64,000 nt of DNA from Meghimatium bilineatum (taxonomy: Eukaryota > Mollusca > Gastropoda > Stylommatophora > Philomycidae), in NCBI GenBank assembly GCA_034231615.1, contig CM067299.1, positions 17,004,555 to 17,068,554 of the forward strand. The letters are read 5' to 3'. The notes under the pieces are model-generated. The model was not told the DNA's origin. It saw only the letters and a list, made by a program, of their open reading frames with translations, and did no database searches. The position numbers and the translations under genes are program-made. Of the stretch, positions 22,690-34,534 are shown one piece after another; the stretch's first letter is position 1, and every line of letters begins with the position of its first letter.

Positions 22690-23130
22690 CCAGTTAAAAA
22701 TGAGAATTATAAAATGCTACATCTATTCCATATTAATGTATGGCTCAGAAACATGGACACTAAATAAACAATTAGAAGACACAATTGATGCCTTTGAGAT
22801 GTGGGTATATTGAAGAATAGGGAGAACATCATGGAAAGAGAAGAAAACAAATAAAGAGGTGCTAAAGGCACTTAATATGAAGAAAGAACTACTAAGAGAA
22901 ATAAAGATCAGACAAATAAAATACTTTGGACACATTACAAGACATGACACCCTATTGAAGACCTTACTTGAGGGTAAAGTCAAAGGGAAGCGAGCAAGAG
23001 GTAGGCAGAGATACAAGTGGGAGAGTAACATCACACGATGGACAGGCTAGTCTAGTAGAGTGCACCACCAAGACAAGAGACAGGAGATGTTGGAGATACG
23101 TTGCAGCCAACCTTCGTTGCGGAGACGGCA
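22690..23130 (+). pseudogene. LINE family E, ORF2 tail
   Basis: Reads MRIIKCYIYSILMYGSETWT, LNKQLEDTIDAFEMW, a stop, RIGRTSWKEKKTNKEVLKAL, IRQIKYFGHITRHDTLLKTL, and GKRARGRQRYKWESNITRWT, then the family end (ccaccaagacaagagacagg and tgcagccaaccttcgttgc). The same 3' end recurs at 30815-31010, 42300-42640 and 58040-58130 (minus). Confidence 0.8.
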
Positions 23131-23420
23131 CTTGATGATGTTGAAGAAGATGCCAGAATGTTGGTTACTAAATATAACAACAACATTAAAACTACACCCA
23201 TTTGGACAATTGAAGAGACACACTTGTTTAGAAAGGCAAATTATGGAAGCAAGAAGACCGGGTGGATAAGAAAGGGCAGACAAGAAGAGGATGAACTGAT
23301 GACATTAAAGAGAACATGAATATGTCGTTGGAAAATGCAAACCGCATGGCCCAAAACAGGAAGATGTTCAGGGAGTTCAATGGGAAGACAAGGTTCTGGA
23401 GAAAGTACGTCACATGTCAA
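23131..23420 (+). pseudogene. LINE tail, second type
   Basis: Reads LKLHPFGQLKRHTCLERQIM, EARRPGG, and further on MNMSLENANRMAQNRKMFRE and FNGKTRFWRKYVTC with frame shifts. It is the same 3' end as 3726-3930, 33375-33578 and 35545-35700 (all on the minus strand). Confidence 0.65.
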
Positions 23421-24069
23421 CCATACATCTACGCTTACAAGACAAACATTGTGATGTGTGCATGTACCACTAACAGACTCTAACGTCCGTTTTAAATCTT
23501 CACTACAGTACACAAGAATATGTCTTAAATTGGTTACACTGATTATTGTGACGTTAGTTGTGTCAAGACATCATAGGCGGAGATAAAACACAAATTCCGA
23601 AAAAAATGTCTATAAATTCTACTGCGTATTAAAATTCATTCAGAATCTGGGTTTATCCATGGTTTTTTATTTATTTTTTTTGGTTACCTGTTTACTACTT
23701 AAGTTCACGCATGTGGTCTCACCAATGGCCCACTAGACAAACCACCCATGCAACAGAAAACCTTAGTGGATGACATGCCGTTATAATGAGATTATCTTCT
23801 TAGAAAAGCTTCATGGCACGTCATCTATACAATTGTGCTTTTATTTTGTTGTTGAAATGTGTTTCATGTTTACCTGAATATATATGTATGCACCCTCTGT
23901 GGTTGGGAGGGAGCCAGAGATGTACTGTGCAGCACTGGGGAGGAGGAAACTGACAGCATTGTTTTTCCTATGGCTTAGATCCATCATAGAGGCACAGTGA
24001 CTCAGGACGTGACAATCCTTTTGACTTGAACATTTGATTGCATGCCTAGAGCAATAGAGAAGCTCGGCA
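23421..24069. other. intronic, no gene recognised
   Basis: No coding or repeat structure recognised. Confidence 0.45.
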
Positions 24070-24329
24070 TAACCATTAGTAAATTGGTAGCGGGGAATGA
24101 GTACAGTGAACCCTATCTTGGCTACAGTGGCTAGGAGCAGTGCCTAGGTTGAAACCTACCTTCCTGGAGGTGTGATAGTTTTTCTCTGGCTCTGTCTCGG
24201 GGTGGGCCGAAAATCCACAGACTTCCCAGCAATATAATGCATTTAATGGCATTAGGTCAAAGGGCATGAGCCCATGGACCGCTGGATTCGCAACAAACCA
24301 ACCTACTACTTAAGTTCCGTAAACTGGTT

Positions 24330-24880
24330 GGAATCGTAAGCATATCCTCATGCATGCATACTAAGTGACTCGATGAGTATGCTCCAGAAAGTCAAAAAGG
24401 TGAACTATGTAGGCGATGGATGTTGTCACTGGAGATGGCTAAGAATGTGGTCTAACTGCGCAAAATCACTTTCATCTATGTTCCCGGCCACGCAGGTGTG
24501 GAGGGCAACGAGCGAGCCGACAATTTAGCCGGTTCTGCTTCTATAACTGATGGCTAATATATGGACAGAGCAGACATACTCCATATTTTACGAGTCTTCA
24601 TGATGGGAGAATTTTGAGATAATTGAGAATGAGTAATTATCGAGAATGTGTTGGAATGAGGATCGGCGTAGCAGGAAAGAACACATCAGGACATTTAAAA
24701 CAAAAACATATATTCAACGAACACAGAACCGAAACTACCAACCGCTACATTCTGAGAGATTTACTGAAGCGGAAATCTGAACACATATAGACAAATCCGG
24801 TGTACGAATACGATAATCAACATACCTAAACCTACGACTGTACGATGTAGACATTAAAAAAAACTATGAGAAAGGAAGAT
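24330..24880 (+). pseudogene. LINE RNase H domain (decayed)
   Basis: Frames read DSMSMLQKVKKVNYVG (the Asp-Ser of the RNase H active site), then FIYVPGHAGVEGNERADNLA and GSASITDG, the classic PGHAGVEGNE-AD-LA motif with conserved His, Asn, Glu and Asp. Further tail pieces follow with stops. It is a different LINE lineage from 7545-8340 judging from the motif wording. Confidence 0.75.
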
Positions 24881-25079
24881 TCAATCACATCCAATAATTA
24901 TGTGTCTTCGAATCTAAGACATAATTTATTTGGAATACTTACAATTTAATATTTGAGCAGTTTATCTTGCATAAATTCAAAAAAGATCAAAAGAATTCAG
25001 CGATATATAACTCTAAATTACTTATGAATTTTAAGATCTCATAAAACTAAATGTAAAAATTACTTTTTTAAACATAAAT

Positions 25080-25145
25080 CAGTAAACGGGGTTTGAACCA
25101 GGTCCGTTATGCTGGCACATATACGCATCGCAGCTTGAGTCAATT
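25080..25145 (-). repeat. tRNA-like SINE fragment
   Basis: Reverse complement contains a B-box-like tggttcaaacccc preceded by an A-box-like stretch. No complementary acceptor stem was seen. Confidence 0.35.
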
Positions 25146-25789
25146 CGTTTTCAGAATTCGACATCAATTTCTCGATGTTTCCTATTTATATTATGCAGGA
25201 GTTCAGTAGAAATGTATGTAACAGTTTGCGAGATAATGTATATGATACAGATTAGATATCACAACTTAAATATGTAATCTAAAATTTGTTACAGATTGTT
25301 ATCAGATATTTCAAAAAGGAGGACCTAAATTCACCAGTTTCGAAGCATCTGATTTACATAAGCAATAACTTCAGTATACATTCATTTCCGTCATAGCTTG
25401 TTGGACATATGAAGCCAGACATTGCATTTTTACAATCGTAGTTCCAACAACATCGCGGTATATGCTAATGTAATTCACTACAGCAAGTTTACAATACAGC
25501 GTACCAAATACCAGAGATGGACAAACTAGTATATTATGATGTACACAATTCACAAAGATAACACATCATGCTCTCGATTAAAATAAAATGTCATTTAACG
25601 TTGGGTAAAACAGGACTGTAATTATATAAATTATGAACGACAGCAAGGTCGGAAATGAAACACTGACAATTTCGACAATGATGTTATTGTACGTGAAATG
25701 TTTAAAATGTTAAAATGTTTCAGACAAATGATGTGGTAACACTAAGTAAACGTAAAGTTCGTCTGCGCAGTGATTGCAATATTAATATT
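25146..25789. other. intronic, no gene recognised
   Basis: No gene or repeat structure recognised upstream of the DDE transposase relic. Confidence 0.4.
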
Positions 25790-26560
25790 TATAAAACCGC
25801 ATTATGAAGGAATGTTAGAGGTAGCGGTTTCACTTTTCGAAAATTTTAGGCAAAACTATATTATGCAAAAAACGCATCTCATAGCTGCACGGTGCAAATA
25901 TCTGAGGCAGATACGTAAGCGTAGGGTGGAAAGTTATGACATAGTATATCTGGATGAATCGTGGGTAAATGATCACGATACATTTGATAAAGAGTGGCAA
26001 TCACTTGACGGAACTAAGAAAAGGGAAATTCCAAGCAGCAAAGGTAAACGTATTGTAATAGGTCCTGCAGGCAGTAACGAAAATGGTCGTGTCAGTGGGG
26101 GAAAGAACTTATTTTCCAAGCATTATTTACAGATGGTAGATACTACCACACCAAAATGAATGAAATTAATTTCAGGAATTGGTTAGTGAAATAACTTATA
26201 CCAGCGCTGGATAAGCCGTCGTGTATTGTTGTGGATAAAGCCTCCTATCATAACGTAGTAGCGTAGTAGCGCATGAAGACAAAACTCCCACTTCATCAAG
26301 CACAAAACAAGAAATCAGGAAATGTCTTGTAAAAGAAAATGTACCTTTTTTATGTTCTATGTTTTTGCTGCAATAAATTCAACCCTGAGTTGTTAGAACT
26401 TGTGAGACTGACAAAGAACACGAAGATTTTTGTAATTGACAAAAGCATCGCTCAGCATGGCCATACTTCTTTTTGGCTACCACCTTACCATTCACATCTT
26501 AATCCCATTGAACTTGTGTGGGCTGCAGTCAAATTGCCGCAATTTTGATCCAGCTCTTAG
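25790..26560 (+). pseudogene. DDE transposase relic (IS630/Tc1-mariner-like)
   Basis: Plus-strand open stretch reading SYDIVYLDESWVNDHDTFDK, then GTKKREIPSSKGKRIVIGPA, ENGRVSGGKNLFSKHY. After frame breaks it continues CIVVDKASYHNVV, RLTKNTKIFVIDKSIAQHGH and LPPYHSHLNPIELVWAAVK. The three catalytic positions are visible in order: Asp in LDESW, Asp in VVDKASYH (the usual next residue is Asn, here Lys) and Glu in NPIELVW. This is the DDE_3-type catalytic core of an IS630/Tc1-like transposase common in invertebrate genomes. At least three disruptions, and terminal repeats were not found. Confidence 0.75.
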
Positions 26561-26614
26561 CAGTAGTCGATCTCTTCCAGTCTTAATAATTCGAATACAA
26601 TGGTTAATGTGTCA

Positions 26615-26755
26615 GTCTCTGTTCACATCCACTGTGCCAGTATATGTTCACATCCACTGTGCCAGTATATGTTCACATCCACTGTGTCATTCTCTGTTCA
26701 CATCCACTGTGCCATTCTCTGTTCACATCCACTGTGCCAGTCTCTGTATTTATGG
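26615..26755. repeat. 25-bp tandem repeat, about 5 units
   Basis: Unit gttcacatccactgtgccag plus tatat or tctct. Lies directly after the transposase relic. Confidence 0.85.
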
Positions 26756-27269
26756 AATGATCAACTACACATATGTGGCCGCTGTATGTCCAGCGGCGTT
26801 TTTTCTGATGATGTTCGTCACATATTCTTGTTTTGTCTCTCTCTTAGTATGTCGTTTGATTTGAAGTCTAATGGAATGTTCAACATTACATATTCCTATT
26901 CAACACCAAATCCACAAGAAAAACAAGACTATTTCATCATCAAAGATAAAAAAAACTGCTTTACATACACTCTGGAATTAATTATAATTATCTCATATTT
27001 CATGTTAATATATGTAGGTGGGGTACGCCTTTGCATCCACAATGTTGTGCATTACTGTAAAATGAGGGTGTCATTTTTTTCCTGTTTATGCAATACAATA
27101 TACAAAAAAAAACGTTTTGCGAATTTTTCAATCTATCTATCAATCTGTAAAATATAAATTCCTAAGGTCGTGCTGTGTATAAGACTAAATGCGCAATATG
27201 GTTGCTATGAATCAGGTAGTTTTCGTAAATTTAGTTCAAGTGAGAAACATGAATTATGGAGTGAACTAT

Positions 27270-27425
27270 AGTCACTGTTTGTTTGTTACAAAGAGACCAT
27301 ATACACTTGCATATTTTGTAGTCAGTTACTCTGTTCGTTACAAACAGACTATGTACACTTGTATATTTTGTAGTAATTTACTGCCTATCTGTTTGCTACA
27401 AAGAGACACTACTCTAGACAAAACA
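27270..27425. repeat. about 55-bp tandem repeat, 2-3 units
   Basis: Units share gtttgttacaaagagac, tacacttgcatattttgtag and agttactctg blocks with some divergence. A further two-unit repeat (ctatgttgaagccat) is at 27500-27590. Confidence 0.6.
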
Positions 27426-27599
27426 CACTGCTCATTTTCTACAAATATAACATATACATATATTTCATAACAAGTTGCTGACTGAAGGTAACAAAACAGA
27501 CCTAGCTATGTTGAAGCCATGGAGCCATATGAGCTGTGTGGTCACGGGTGAACAGACCTGGCTATGTTGAAGCCATATAATATGTGTGGCAACAGGTAA

Positions 27600-28949
27600 A
27601 CATTCTCTGGGATTTTATGTTGTCTTTGGGTGTATGCATACACAATGGTTGAGACATTAGTTCTACATACACACAAAGATTCCTCCTTCCCCACGCTTTT
27701 ACTGGGAGTATGAAGCTTATTCTTACAGCATTGCATACAGCTGAGAAAGGGCCGCAGATATGAGTACCTTAAGGAGTGGGTTAGGCCCTATATCTAAAAA
27801 ATAAATCTTCAAAATAGTTAATTCGTCCGTTTCTGTGTGTAAATTTTTTGTTTGACTGGAGATTTCAAGTCCTTTTTGCGAAAAAAGCTAAAGAAGTGGG
27901 TTTTATCGAGCCTTTAGTTACGCTCTTAGTGCTAAAAGTCCTGTTAGATTTGTTAAAGAGGTTGTTTAACACGCTAAACACCCCCTCCCCCCCTTCTCTA
28001 TCTACTTTATCATTTATAACTCCTAACGATCAGCACAAAAAACAGATCATTCATACTTACAAAGTAGTAAGATTATTGCTAGCTTCTCATAAATTCCAAT
28101 ATCATCAACACATATCAATCCAATAACCCGCCATCAAATGAGAATATTACAAGCTTTATACAGAACATACATGTCCACATTTTTTACTGCTCAGGATTAG
28201 AACACAAAACCATTTTGCAAAACATCACACGACTACACATTGCTCGTCAATATTTCCAACACTCATTCACACAAACACAGTAACATGAATGCACACACAT
28301 TTACTAAACAGCTAGCTCCGCTATATTCCGCATCTGACCGCATTGGACTAAGTAAAGAGATGTTTTTAACACAAAAAGAAAGTATAAAGTTGAAACGTCT
28401 GCGCCTATTATGTTTGTTTATTTATGTTTATTATTGAATTATGTTGATGGATTGTTGCTAAATTCAGCGCCCATATTTCCTGGTCAATCACATCCCGACC
28501 AGCTATTTTTTATTTCGAAGTCTCGGTTTAGAGGAGAATATTTGTCTCTACACATGATTAACTACATTCTTCAACCATAGCATGTGACTGTCAATATGGA
28601 GTTAGATTGCGGGTCTACAAAAATTCACTGACATTGTCATATGATTACATTTCGCAAAAGACTGTTCACATAAACTGGCTACTATTTTTTTTTAAACGCG
28701 ACTCGCGCCCAGCACGGACACCAGATTAAAAATGGGATATAACAAAGTGAGGGAGGGAGGGGAGATCCAAACGACTAGGAAGTGAGATTGAATGTCACGT
28801 GGTTGGGAATGGATTGAATGTCTGAGATTCATTATTGATTTCTCTCGCACGTGCAGTGGGCCTCAGTTGGTGGCGCTAAACTGAACTGAAGCGCTAGCAC
28901 AGGATCCACATTTAGATATTGACAAAGTTACAAATATTGAACACACAGA
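27600..28949. other. intronic, no gene recognised
   Basis: Only short open frames; no similarity recognised. Confidence 0.45.
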
Positions 28950-28954
28950 GACAA

Positions 28955-29010
28955 TACATTGGAATCCCTTTATAGCGCAAACTTTCATTATAACGCAATT
29001 CCCTAAAATG
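28955..29010. repeat. pogo/Tigger-like terminal fragment
   Basis: ttggaatccctttatagcgc and ttataacgcaattcccta resemble the terminal repeats of pogo-superfamily elements (CAGT-GAA-CCC-TTATAA style). Fragment only. Confidence 0.3.
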
Positions 29011-29434
29011 TCATAAACCTCAATTAGTTTATTCTCATAATGTACATAATGAATGTTTGTTATTACGTATATATTTCATAGGTCCAGACTCATGCCCGTA
29101 AATGAGGAGAAAAGGGAGGGAGGGTAAACCAGCATCTCTCACCCCAGGAAATCATCATCACCATGTGACATAATTCTTTCCTGAACGTGGTCATCCTTAT
29201 GGATTCGTTGAACACTGCGATTCTGGGCGAATTAAACTGCCGTAGCTAGAGACATGTTTAAACAATCTGATATATTACTACACTATCGTCGTTTTGGGCA
29301 CCCTCTTCTCCTGTTTTCGCTAACTCTGCATTCAGTTATTAATCTTTCCATGCTGGTGTGTCTCATTATACGACAAAAAAATCGCATATTTTTGGTTAAG
29401 ATGTAGTTAAGGAGCCAGCCCTCTTCAACATTTA

Positions 29435-30320
29435 TTGATCTTAACACTTTTTATTTGTCCTTTTAACTTTCCATGATATACATTCAATTCTTCTGTAGTA
29501 TCTCATTTCGAAAGCAGTGATTCTCTTTGCTATTGTTTTATTTAATATCCATATCTCAGAACCGTATATTGCCACTGGAAATACGTATGTTCTGATCATA
29601 CATAGCTTAACTATGCTGCTGGTACCTTGCCAAAGAGTTTTCATTTGGTCAAGTTTCAATGTCGCCATTGCAATTCTTCTCTTGATTTGCTTCATGTTTA
29701 TGAATAGGTTTTGGGCTTCACTGTTTTTATTGTTGTTGATAGTAGCAATTGTTTTTAGACCATCTCCGTTTGTTGTTACGAGAAATGTGTCGTCAGCATA
29801 TCTGATTTCTAGATCTGCTGAACGCCGATGGTAAGAGGTTAAAAGTCAGCATGTCATGTCCTCTTTTACGTTTCGCATTGTTTTTCAGCGTAGATGTTGA
29901 AAAGGTACGGTGATAGTAAGCATCCTTATCTAATTCCTTTCTGTACATTACGTCATTCTGATATAATTCCGTCCACTTTTACTGCTGCCTCTTGTTCGTG
30001 GTACAGAATTGCGATTAAATATGTGGGATGCTTTGGAAATCTCATGTCGACGTAGGCGTCCAAGATATATTTAATTACCTGTATTTTTCGATGATGATTC
30101 TCATTTTAAAGATATGGTATCTGGTGCTTCTCATGGGTCTAAAACCTGCCTGTGTCTCATTCACTTCTGTTTCTATCTTATTTTGCATTCTCTATTATAT
30201 CTAGTAGTATGTTACTAGCTTGATTTACAAAAGCGATAGTTCTGTAGGTAGTGCATAATTGTAGGTTGCCATTCTTTGTTAAAGGATTATAGACTAATCT
30301 TTTCCAGTCTGTTCACTATA
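29435..30320 (-). pseudogene. LINE RT fragment, truncated
   Basis: Minus-strand reading in order: IETEVNETQAGFRPMRSTRY, a gap, DDTFLVTTNGDGLKTIATIN, then MKQIKRRIAMATLKLDQM and YVFPVAIYGSEIWILNKTIA, KRITAFEMRYYRRIECISWK. These are RT motifs (QAGFR-x-R-S-T, DDT-L, YGSE-W) with frame breaks. It ends near 29435 within the tail, so both ends are incomplete. Confidence 0.75.
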
Positions 30321-30329
30321 TACCAGTAT

Positions 30330-30810
30330 CCCAGGAAATCAGAACATTATATTTAATACGCCAGATTTTCCCCAGGAAATCAGAACATTATATTTAGTAC
30401 GTCAGTTTTTCCAAGAAATCAGAACTTTATAATAAGTACATCTTTATTTCCCCTGGAAAACATAGCATTATATTTAATACGTCAGTTTTCCCAGGAAATC
30501 AGAACATTATATTTAGTATGTGAGCTTTCCCAGAACATCAGAACATTATACAGTGAAATCCCATTATAACAACCTGGTCGGGACCAACAAAATCTGTATG
30601 TTAATTATAGAAATTCGCTATATACAGTACAAACAATATAGAATAAATATAATTGGAAAATTTGAAAAGTGTTGTTATATAGGAAGATATGTTATAAAAT
30701 AATGTGATATAGGGATTTCAGTACTGTATTTAGTACGTCAGTATCCCCCAGAAAAAATCAGAATATTATATTTAGTACATCAATTTTCCCCAGAAAATCA
30801 GAACATATAT
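30330..30810. repeat. about 40-bp tandem array interrupted by a MITE
   Basis: Units contain cccaggaaatcagaacatta and tatttagtacgtcagttttc. Five or more units at 30330-30550, then an insertion (30551-30726), then about two units up to 30810. Confidence 0.85.
30551..30726. mobile_element. pogo/Tigger-like MITE, 176 bp
   Basis: Begins CAGTGAAATCCCATTATAAC and ends with the reverse complement of CAGTACTGAAATCCCTATAT. These are terminal inverted repeats with a 3-base offset and match the style of pogo-superfamily elements. It is flanked by TA at 30549-30550 and 30727-30728. Removing it with one TA restores the tandem unit cattata-tttagtacg, seen intact in neighbouring units. It is too short to encode a transposase. 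Confidence 0.8.
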
Positions 30811-30814
30811 TTCG

Positions 30815-31010
30815 GACCTACTAAGAAGCAAGCTAAGGAAAGTCGAAGGGAAGCGAGCAAGAGGTAGGCAGAAATAGAAGTGGGAGAGTAACATCACATG
30901 ATGGACAGGTTACCGTCTAGCAGAGTGTACCACCAAAACAAGAGATAAGTGATATTGGGGGTCTGTTGCAGCCAACCTTCGTTGCAGAGGCGGCACTTGA
31001 TTATGATAAT
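30815..31010 (+). pseudogene. LINE family E 3' end
   Basis: Shares gggaagcgagcaagaggtag, gggagagtaacatcacat, gatggacaggt and gccaaccttcgttgcagagg with 22960-23130. 5'-truncated. Confidence 0.75.
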
Positions 31011-31429
31011 CAACGTAAACGAGAAAATGCTTTTTTGATAGGAAACACACCCCCCCCCCCACTTGCCGAAGCATCTACAACCCTGACCAGACCAATTTAA
31101 TATAGAAGAATTCTACTGTACCAGTGATGGTAGATCCAGGCAACACATTTTATAACTATGAAATGATTAGTAACTCATTGGAGGTTTCTATTACAGGGTT
31201 ATCTAACTTGCACCTTCAATACTGTTCGGATTTAACGTCTAGCAATGGCGAAATATTGCAAACTTGCTTGAGTTGGGCACGTTATGAGACATCAGGAATT
31301 TTGTGAGGGATTTCATCAGGGATTCAGTAAAGAATTTTTGTTTTAATGATTCTAAAGTGGTACACATTGCAAATACTTTTTTTATTGTGTAATTACTTAT
31401 GCATCTAGATACATGGCTATAATATAGAA

Positions 31430-31670
31430 TGCCATAACGCGATCCTAACATATGGACGCGAGTCGTGGGACAATAAATGAACAATATAGTGAACTATTAG
31501 AGGCAACAGAGACGTGGTTCTATAGAAGATTGCTGAGAGTAACATGGATAGTTATACAAACTAACGAGGAGAATTGTTGAAGGATTGACATGCGAGGAAG
31601 GAGTTACTTAATATTATCAGAAATATAGAGTTGTGGAGACCCATAATCGCCTACGGAAGTCGGCACGCAC
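31430..31670 (+). pseudogene. LINE tail fragment
   Basis: Frames read LTYGRESWDNK, a WFYRRLLRVTW-like stretch, and ELWRPIIAYGSRHAH. It is the same tail as 36850-37240 (SIAYASRHGT-like ending). Confidence 0.6.
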
Positions 31671-32010
31671 ACCTGAAATGTTGTTCTCTTTTAGTTTTAA
31701 ACTGGGTATCCATAAACCAAAAATTGAAGTGACTGGAGCTGTCGCCTCTTTCAGAAACCAAGTAATTTTATTACCATTGACAGGTCTGGAACTCACTTTG
31801 AGGGAGATAGAACATTAACATTTTAACTACAAATTTCAAATGTGCACACCTGAACTTTTCTGATCTTTTGGTTTTAAATTCTATGTCCATAAACCAGAAA
31901 TGTGAGTGACTGAAGGTGTGGCCAGTTTCAAACACCAGATAATTTTATTACCATTAATCAGACAGGAGCTCAATTAAAGGGACATTTTTTTAAAAATGTC
32001 TATCAATGTC
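31670..32010. repeat. about 180-bp direct duplication, diverged
   Basis: 31680-31850 and 31855-32000 share ttttagttttaaactgggta/ttttggttttaaattctatg, ccataaacca and ataattttattaccatt blocks. Part of the unit recurs near 32190. Confidence 0.55.
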
Positions 32011-32224
32011 TAACAAAAATTCCAAGAGAGACAAGAACTGAGAAATAAATTAGAAATAAATTAGTTATAAATTAGTAGACCATTAACACTACCAAGACAC
32101 ACCACAGAATCAAATTTTAAAGGGAGGCAATTGCCATGAGGTGGAAATAAATATGTCTCTGTCAGACAAGCCTTCTACAGAAGACTAAAAGATTAGCTTT
32201 TGAACTACAAGTTCCAAGTGTGCT

Positions 32225-32545
32225 CTCAGATTTATACAAAATATTTTGGATTAAGGAATATCTATCTACACACAGTGAGTAAAAAATATCTTGGACCACA
32301 GAATGTCTTCACAAAGTGCCCAGAAAATATTTTGAACTAATGAATGTCTTCACAAAATGTCTACAAAATATTTCAGATTAAGAAATGCCTTCAGTGTTCA
32401 CAAAATATCTTGCTATAAGGAATATTTTCACAAAGCATCTACAAAATATTTTGAACTAAGGAATGTTTTCTCAGAGTGTCTACAAATTATTTTGAACTAA
32501 GGAATGTTTTCTCAGAGTGTCTACAAATTATTTTGGGACGATTTA
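32225..32545. repeat. about 41-bp tandem array, about 7 units
   Basis: Units contain tctacaaaatattttgaact and aaggaatgttttctcagagtg. The last two units are almost identical; earlier ones have diverged. Confidence 0.85.
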
Positions 32546-33059
32546 TGATTAGAAACCAGCATCATATCACATGGAACATTATAGTAAGTGCTCCACTCTC
32601 CATTCGAGGATCCATCCAAAATAATGCAGACTTAAAGTCCCAGTCAGATTGTATGTGATCTATTGCTCCTTCCAGAGATGATACACATCTAGCCTCTGGT
32701 TCACTCAGGTTCATTTAAAGAATAGCTTCTCTATTGTTTTTTCTTGGAACAACTACCAAGGTCTTAAGTATTGTAGGAAAGAATTCCATTTGTGTTTTTA
32801 ACCTTAAAATATTTTGTAAGAAAGTGTACGTTGGTGTTGTACACCAACAGTTTATAGTGCTTACAAAGCTTGATGCATAAACGTGAACTGGTCTCACAAA
32901 CACTTTAAGTTCAACTGGCAAATGTTTCTCATGAAGTAATTCACATTATAAACTTAATAACACTGCAATAGAATGTTCTCTAAAATCATACATTTTAATC
33001 AGTCATTTATTGATATCCAACTGTCGCCATTACTTCCTCACCCAAAGATCAAGATGGAA

Positions 33060-33690
33060 ATCAGAAGACAGATAATATTTACAATTTTTATACCAACACT
33101 TTGCTACCAATGTCAAACATAGTTCTTAACAGCCTCGCAGCAGAGGAAATTGTTACATGTGAAATGAAGTGTCTGAGAAAATCTGCAATGGTTACTAAAC
33201 TGGTTAAATAATAAATGAAGAAATTAGGAAAAGAGTTATTATAATATCATGTATTTCATGTATTGAACATATCGAAAGACAGCAAGTAAAATGGCTCGAT
33301 TATCTTTTCAGAATGAACCCAAACCAAATACCAATAAGAGCATACAACAAAATAATATCCGGGCGTGAAGCCAAAAATTTCATGTGATGTATTCATTCCA
33401 GAACGTTGTCTTCCGAATGAACTCTCAAAACCCCCTTCTGTCCTGGGCAATGTGGCTTGCATTTTACAACGATGTGTTCATGTTATCTTTAATGTCGTCA
33501 GTTCATCGTCTTCTTGGTCTGCCCTTTCTCATCCTCCCAGGCACTCTGCCCTCCATTATTTGTCTTTCTAAACAGACAAATAAAGCCAAAGGTAGACCAA
33601 GAAAACGAAGGATAGAAAACAACAAGATAGTCTTGAAAAAACATGAACTAAATGCAACCAAAGCAACATATCTGGCCTTGGAATGACAGC
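33060..33690 (+). pseudogene. LINE family C copy, split by a nested insertion
   Basis: 33100-33360 matches family C around 20620-20900 (tgctaccaatgtcaaac, gtctgagaaaa) and reads up to a SGREAKN-like end. 33580-33690 continues with KGRPRKRRIENNKIV and ELNATKATYLALE. The middle (33375-33578) belongs to another LINE on the opposite strand. Confidence 0.6.
33375..33578 (-). mobile_element. LINE tail nested in LINE C
   Basis: Reverse complement of the type-two tail at 23200-23420 (catgtgatgtattcattcca, tttaatgtcgtcagttcatc, gtctttctaaaca). It is bounded on both sides by plus-strand family C sequence. Confidence 0.65.
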
Positions 33691-33992
33691 TTAAGCTCAC
33701 ACCCCTACGCTTAACGGCAAGTGTGAATACAATCAACTATCGTTCAACTGGGGAGAGACAATAGACAATTTATTACTATGAGTGTAGACCATCAATTGAT
33801 TCTCCACAAATGTTTGATGGCTATTAAAGGTGATGTAACTACAGTAGATACATATTTTATTTTGGATAAGAGCTCAAATTATTTTTGAGAAACTCATGGT
33901 CAAATGGAATTTTATCCTGGTTGAATCATATGGTATGAATAATGTATACACTTCGATATCAAGAATTTTATCATTGATAAAAATCAGGCACG

Positions 33993-34241
33993 GATGGAAG
34001 TGAGATTAATAATGTCTATTGTCAGGTGGTAGTGTTGTCATAGCTCTCATGGGAAGTTGATCGTTCGTCCTCATAAGATGTCAAAAACATTTTATCTGTT
34101 GTTTCTATATATATTCGATGGAAGTGAGATTAATAATGTCTATTGTCAGGTGGTAGTGTTGTCATAGCTCTCATGGGAAGTTGATCGTTCGTCCTCATAA
34201 GATGTCAAAAACATTTTATCTGTTGTTTCTCTATATATTCG
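33993..34241. repeat. 124-bp direct tandem duplication
   Basis: 33993-34117 and 34117-34241 are nearly identical; one difference I see is tatatatattcg versus ctatatattcg. The duplicated unit is part of a minus-strand LINE tail. Confidence 0.9.
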
Positions 34242-34510
34242 ATGCATGATGTGATACTGATTATCTTTCATTTTCCCATTGCGCACTTTGTCGAGTCTTG
34301 TGATTCCAATAGCCTTCCTTAGACATTTCATTTAGCAAGTTTTTCGCAAGTTTCAATCTTTCTCTGAAGTGTAAATGTCAGTTGCCAAAGTAAGCATTGG
34401 TAGCATAGTGTTGGTATAAAGATGTTCTTAATCATTTGTTTCTTTACTTCCATGTTGATCTTTGGATGCAATAGCAAAGGTGACAGATGGTATGTCACAG
34501 AATCCTTTAG
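34000..34510 (-). pseudogene. LINE family C fragment, minus strand
   Basis: Minus strand reads MKCLRKAIGITRLDKVRNGK and MHRIYRETTDKMFLTSYEDE. This corresponds to MRCLRKATGVTKRHRIRND of the 20380-21065 copy, with upstream pieces to about 34510. It contains the 124-bp duplication. Confidence 0.6.
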
Positions 34511-34534
34511 GATTTTTTAGAAGTTTAACATGAC

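Noticed and set aside
26600-27157. 185-codon plus-strand open frame
   Set aside because: Begins in a 25-bp tandem repeat and runs into AT-rich sequence; no similarity seen.
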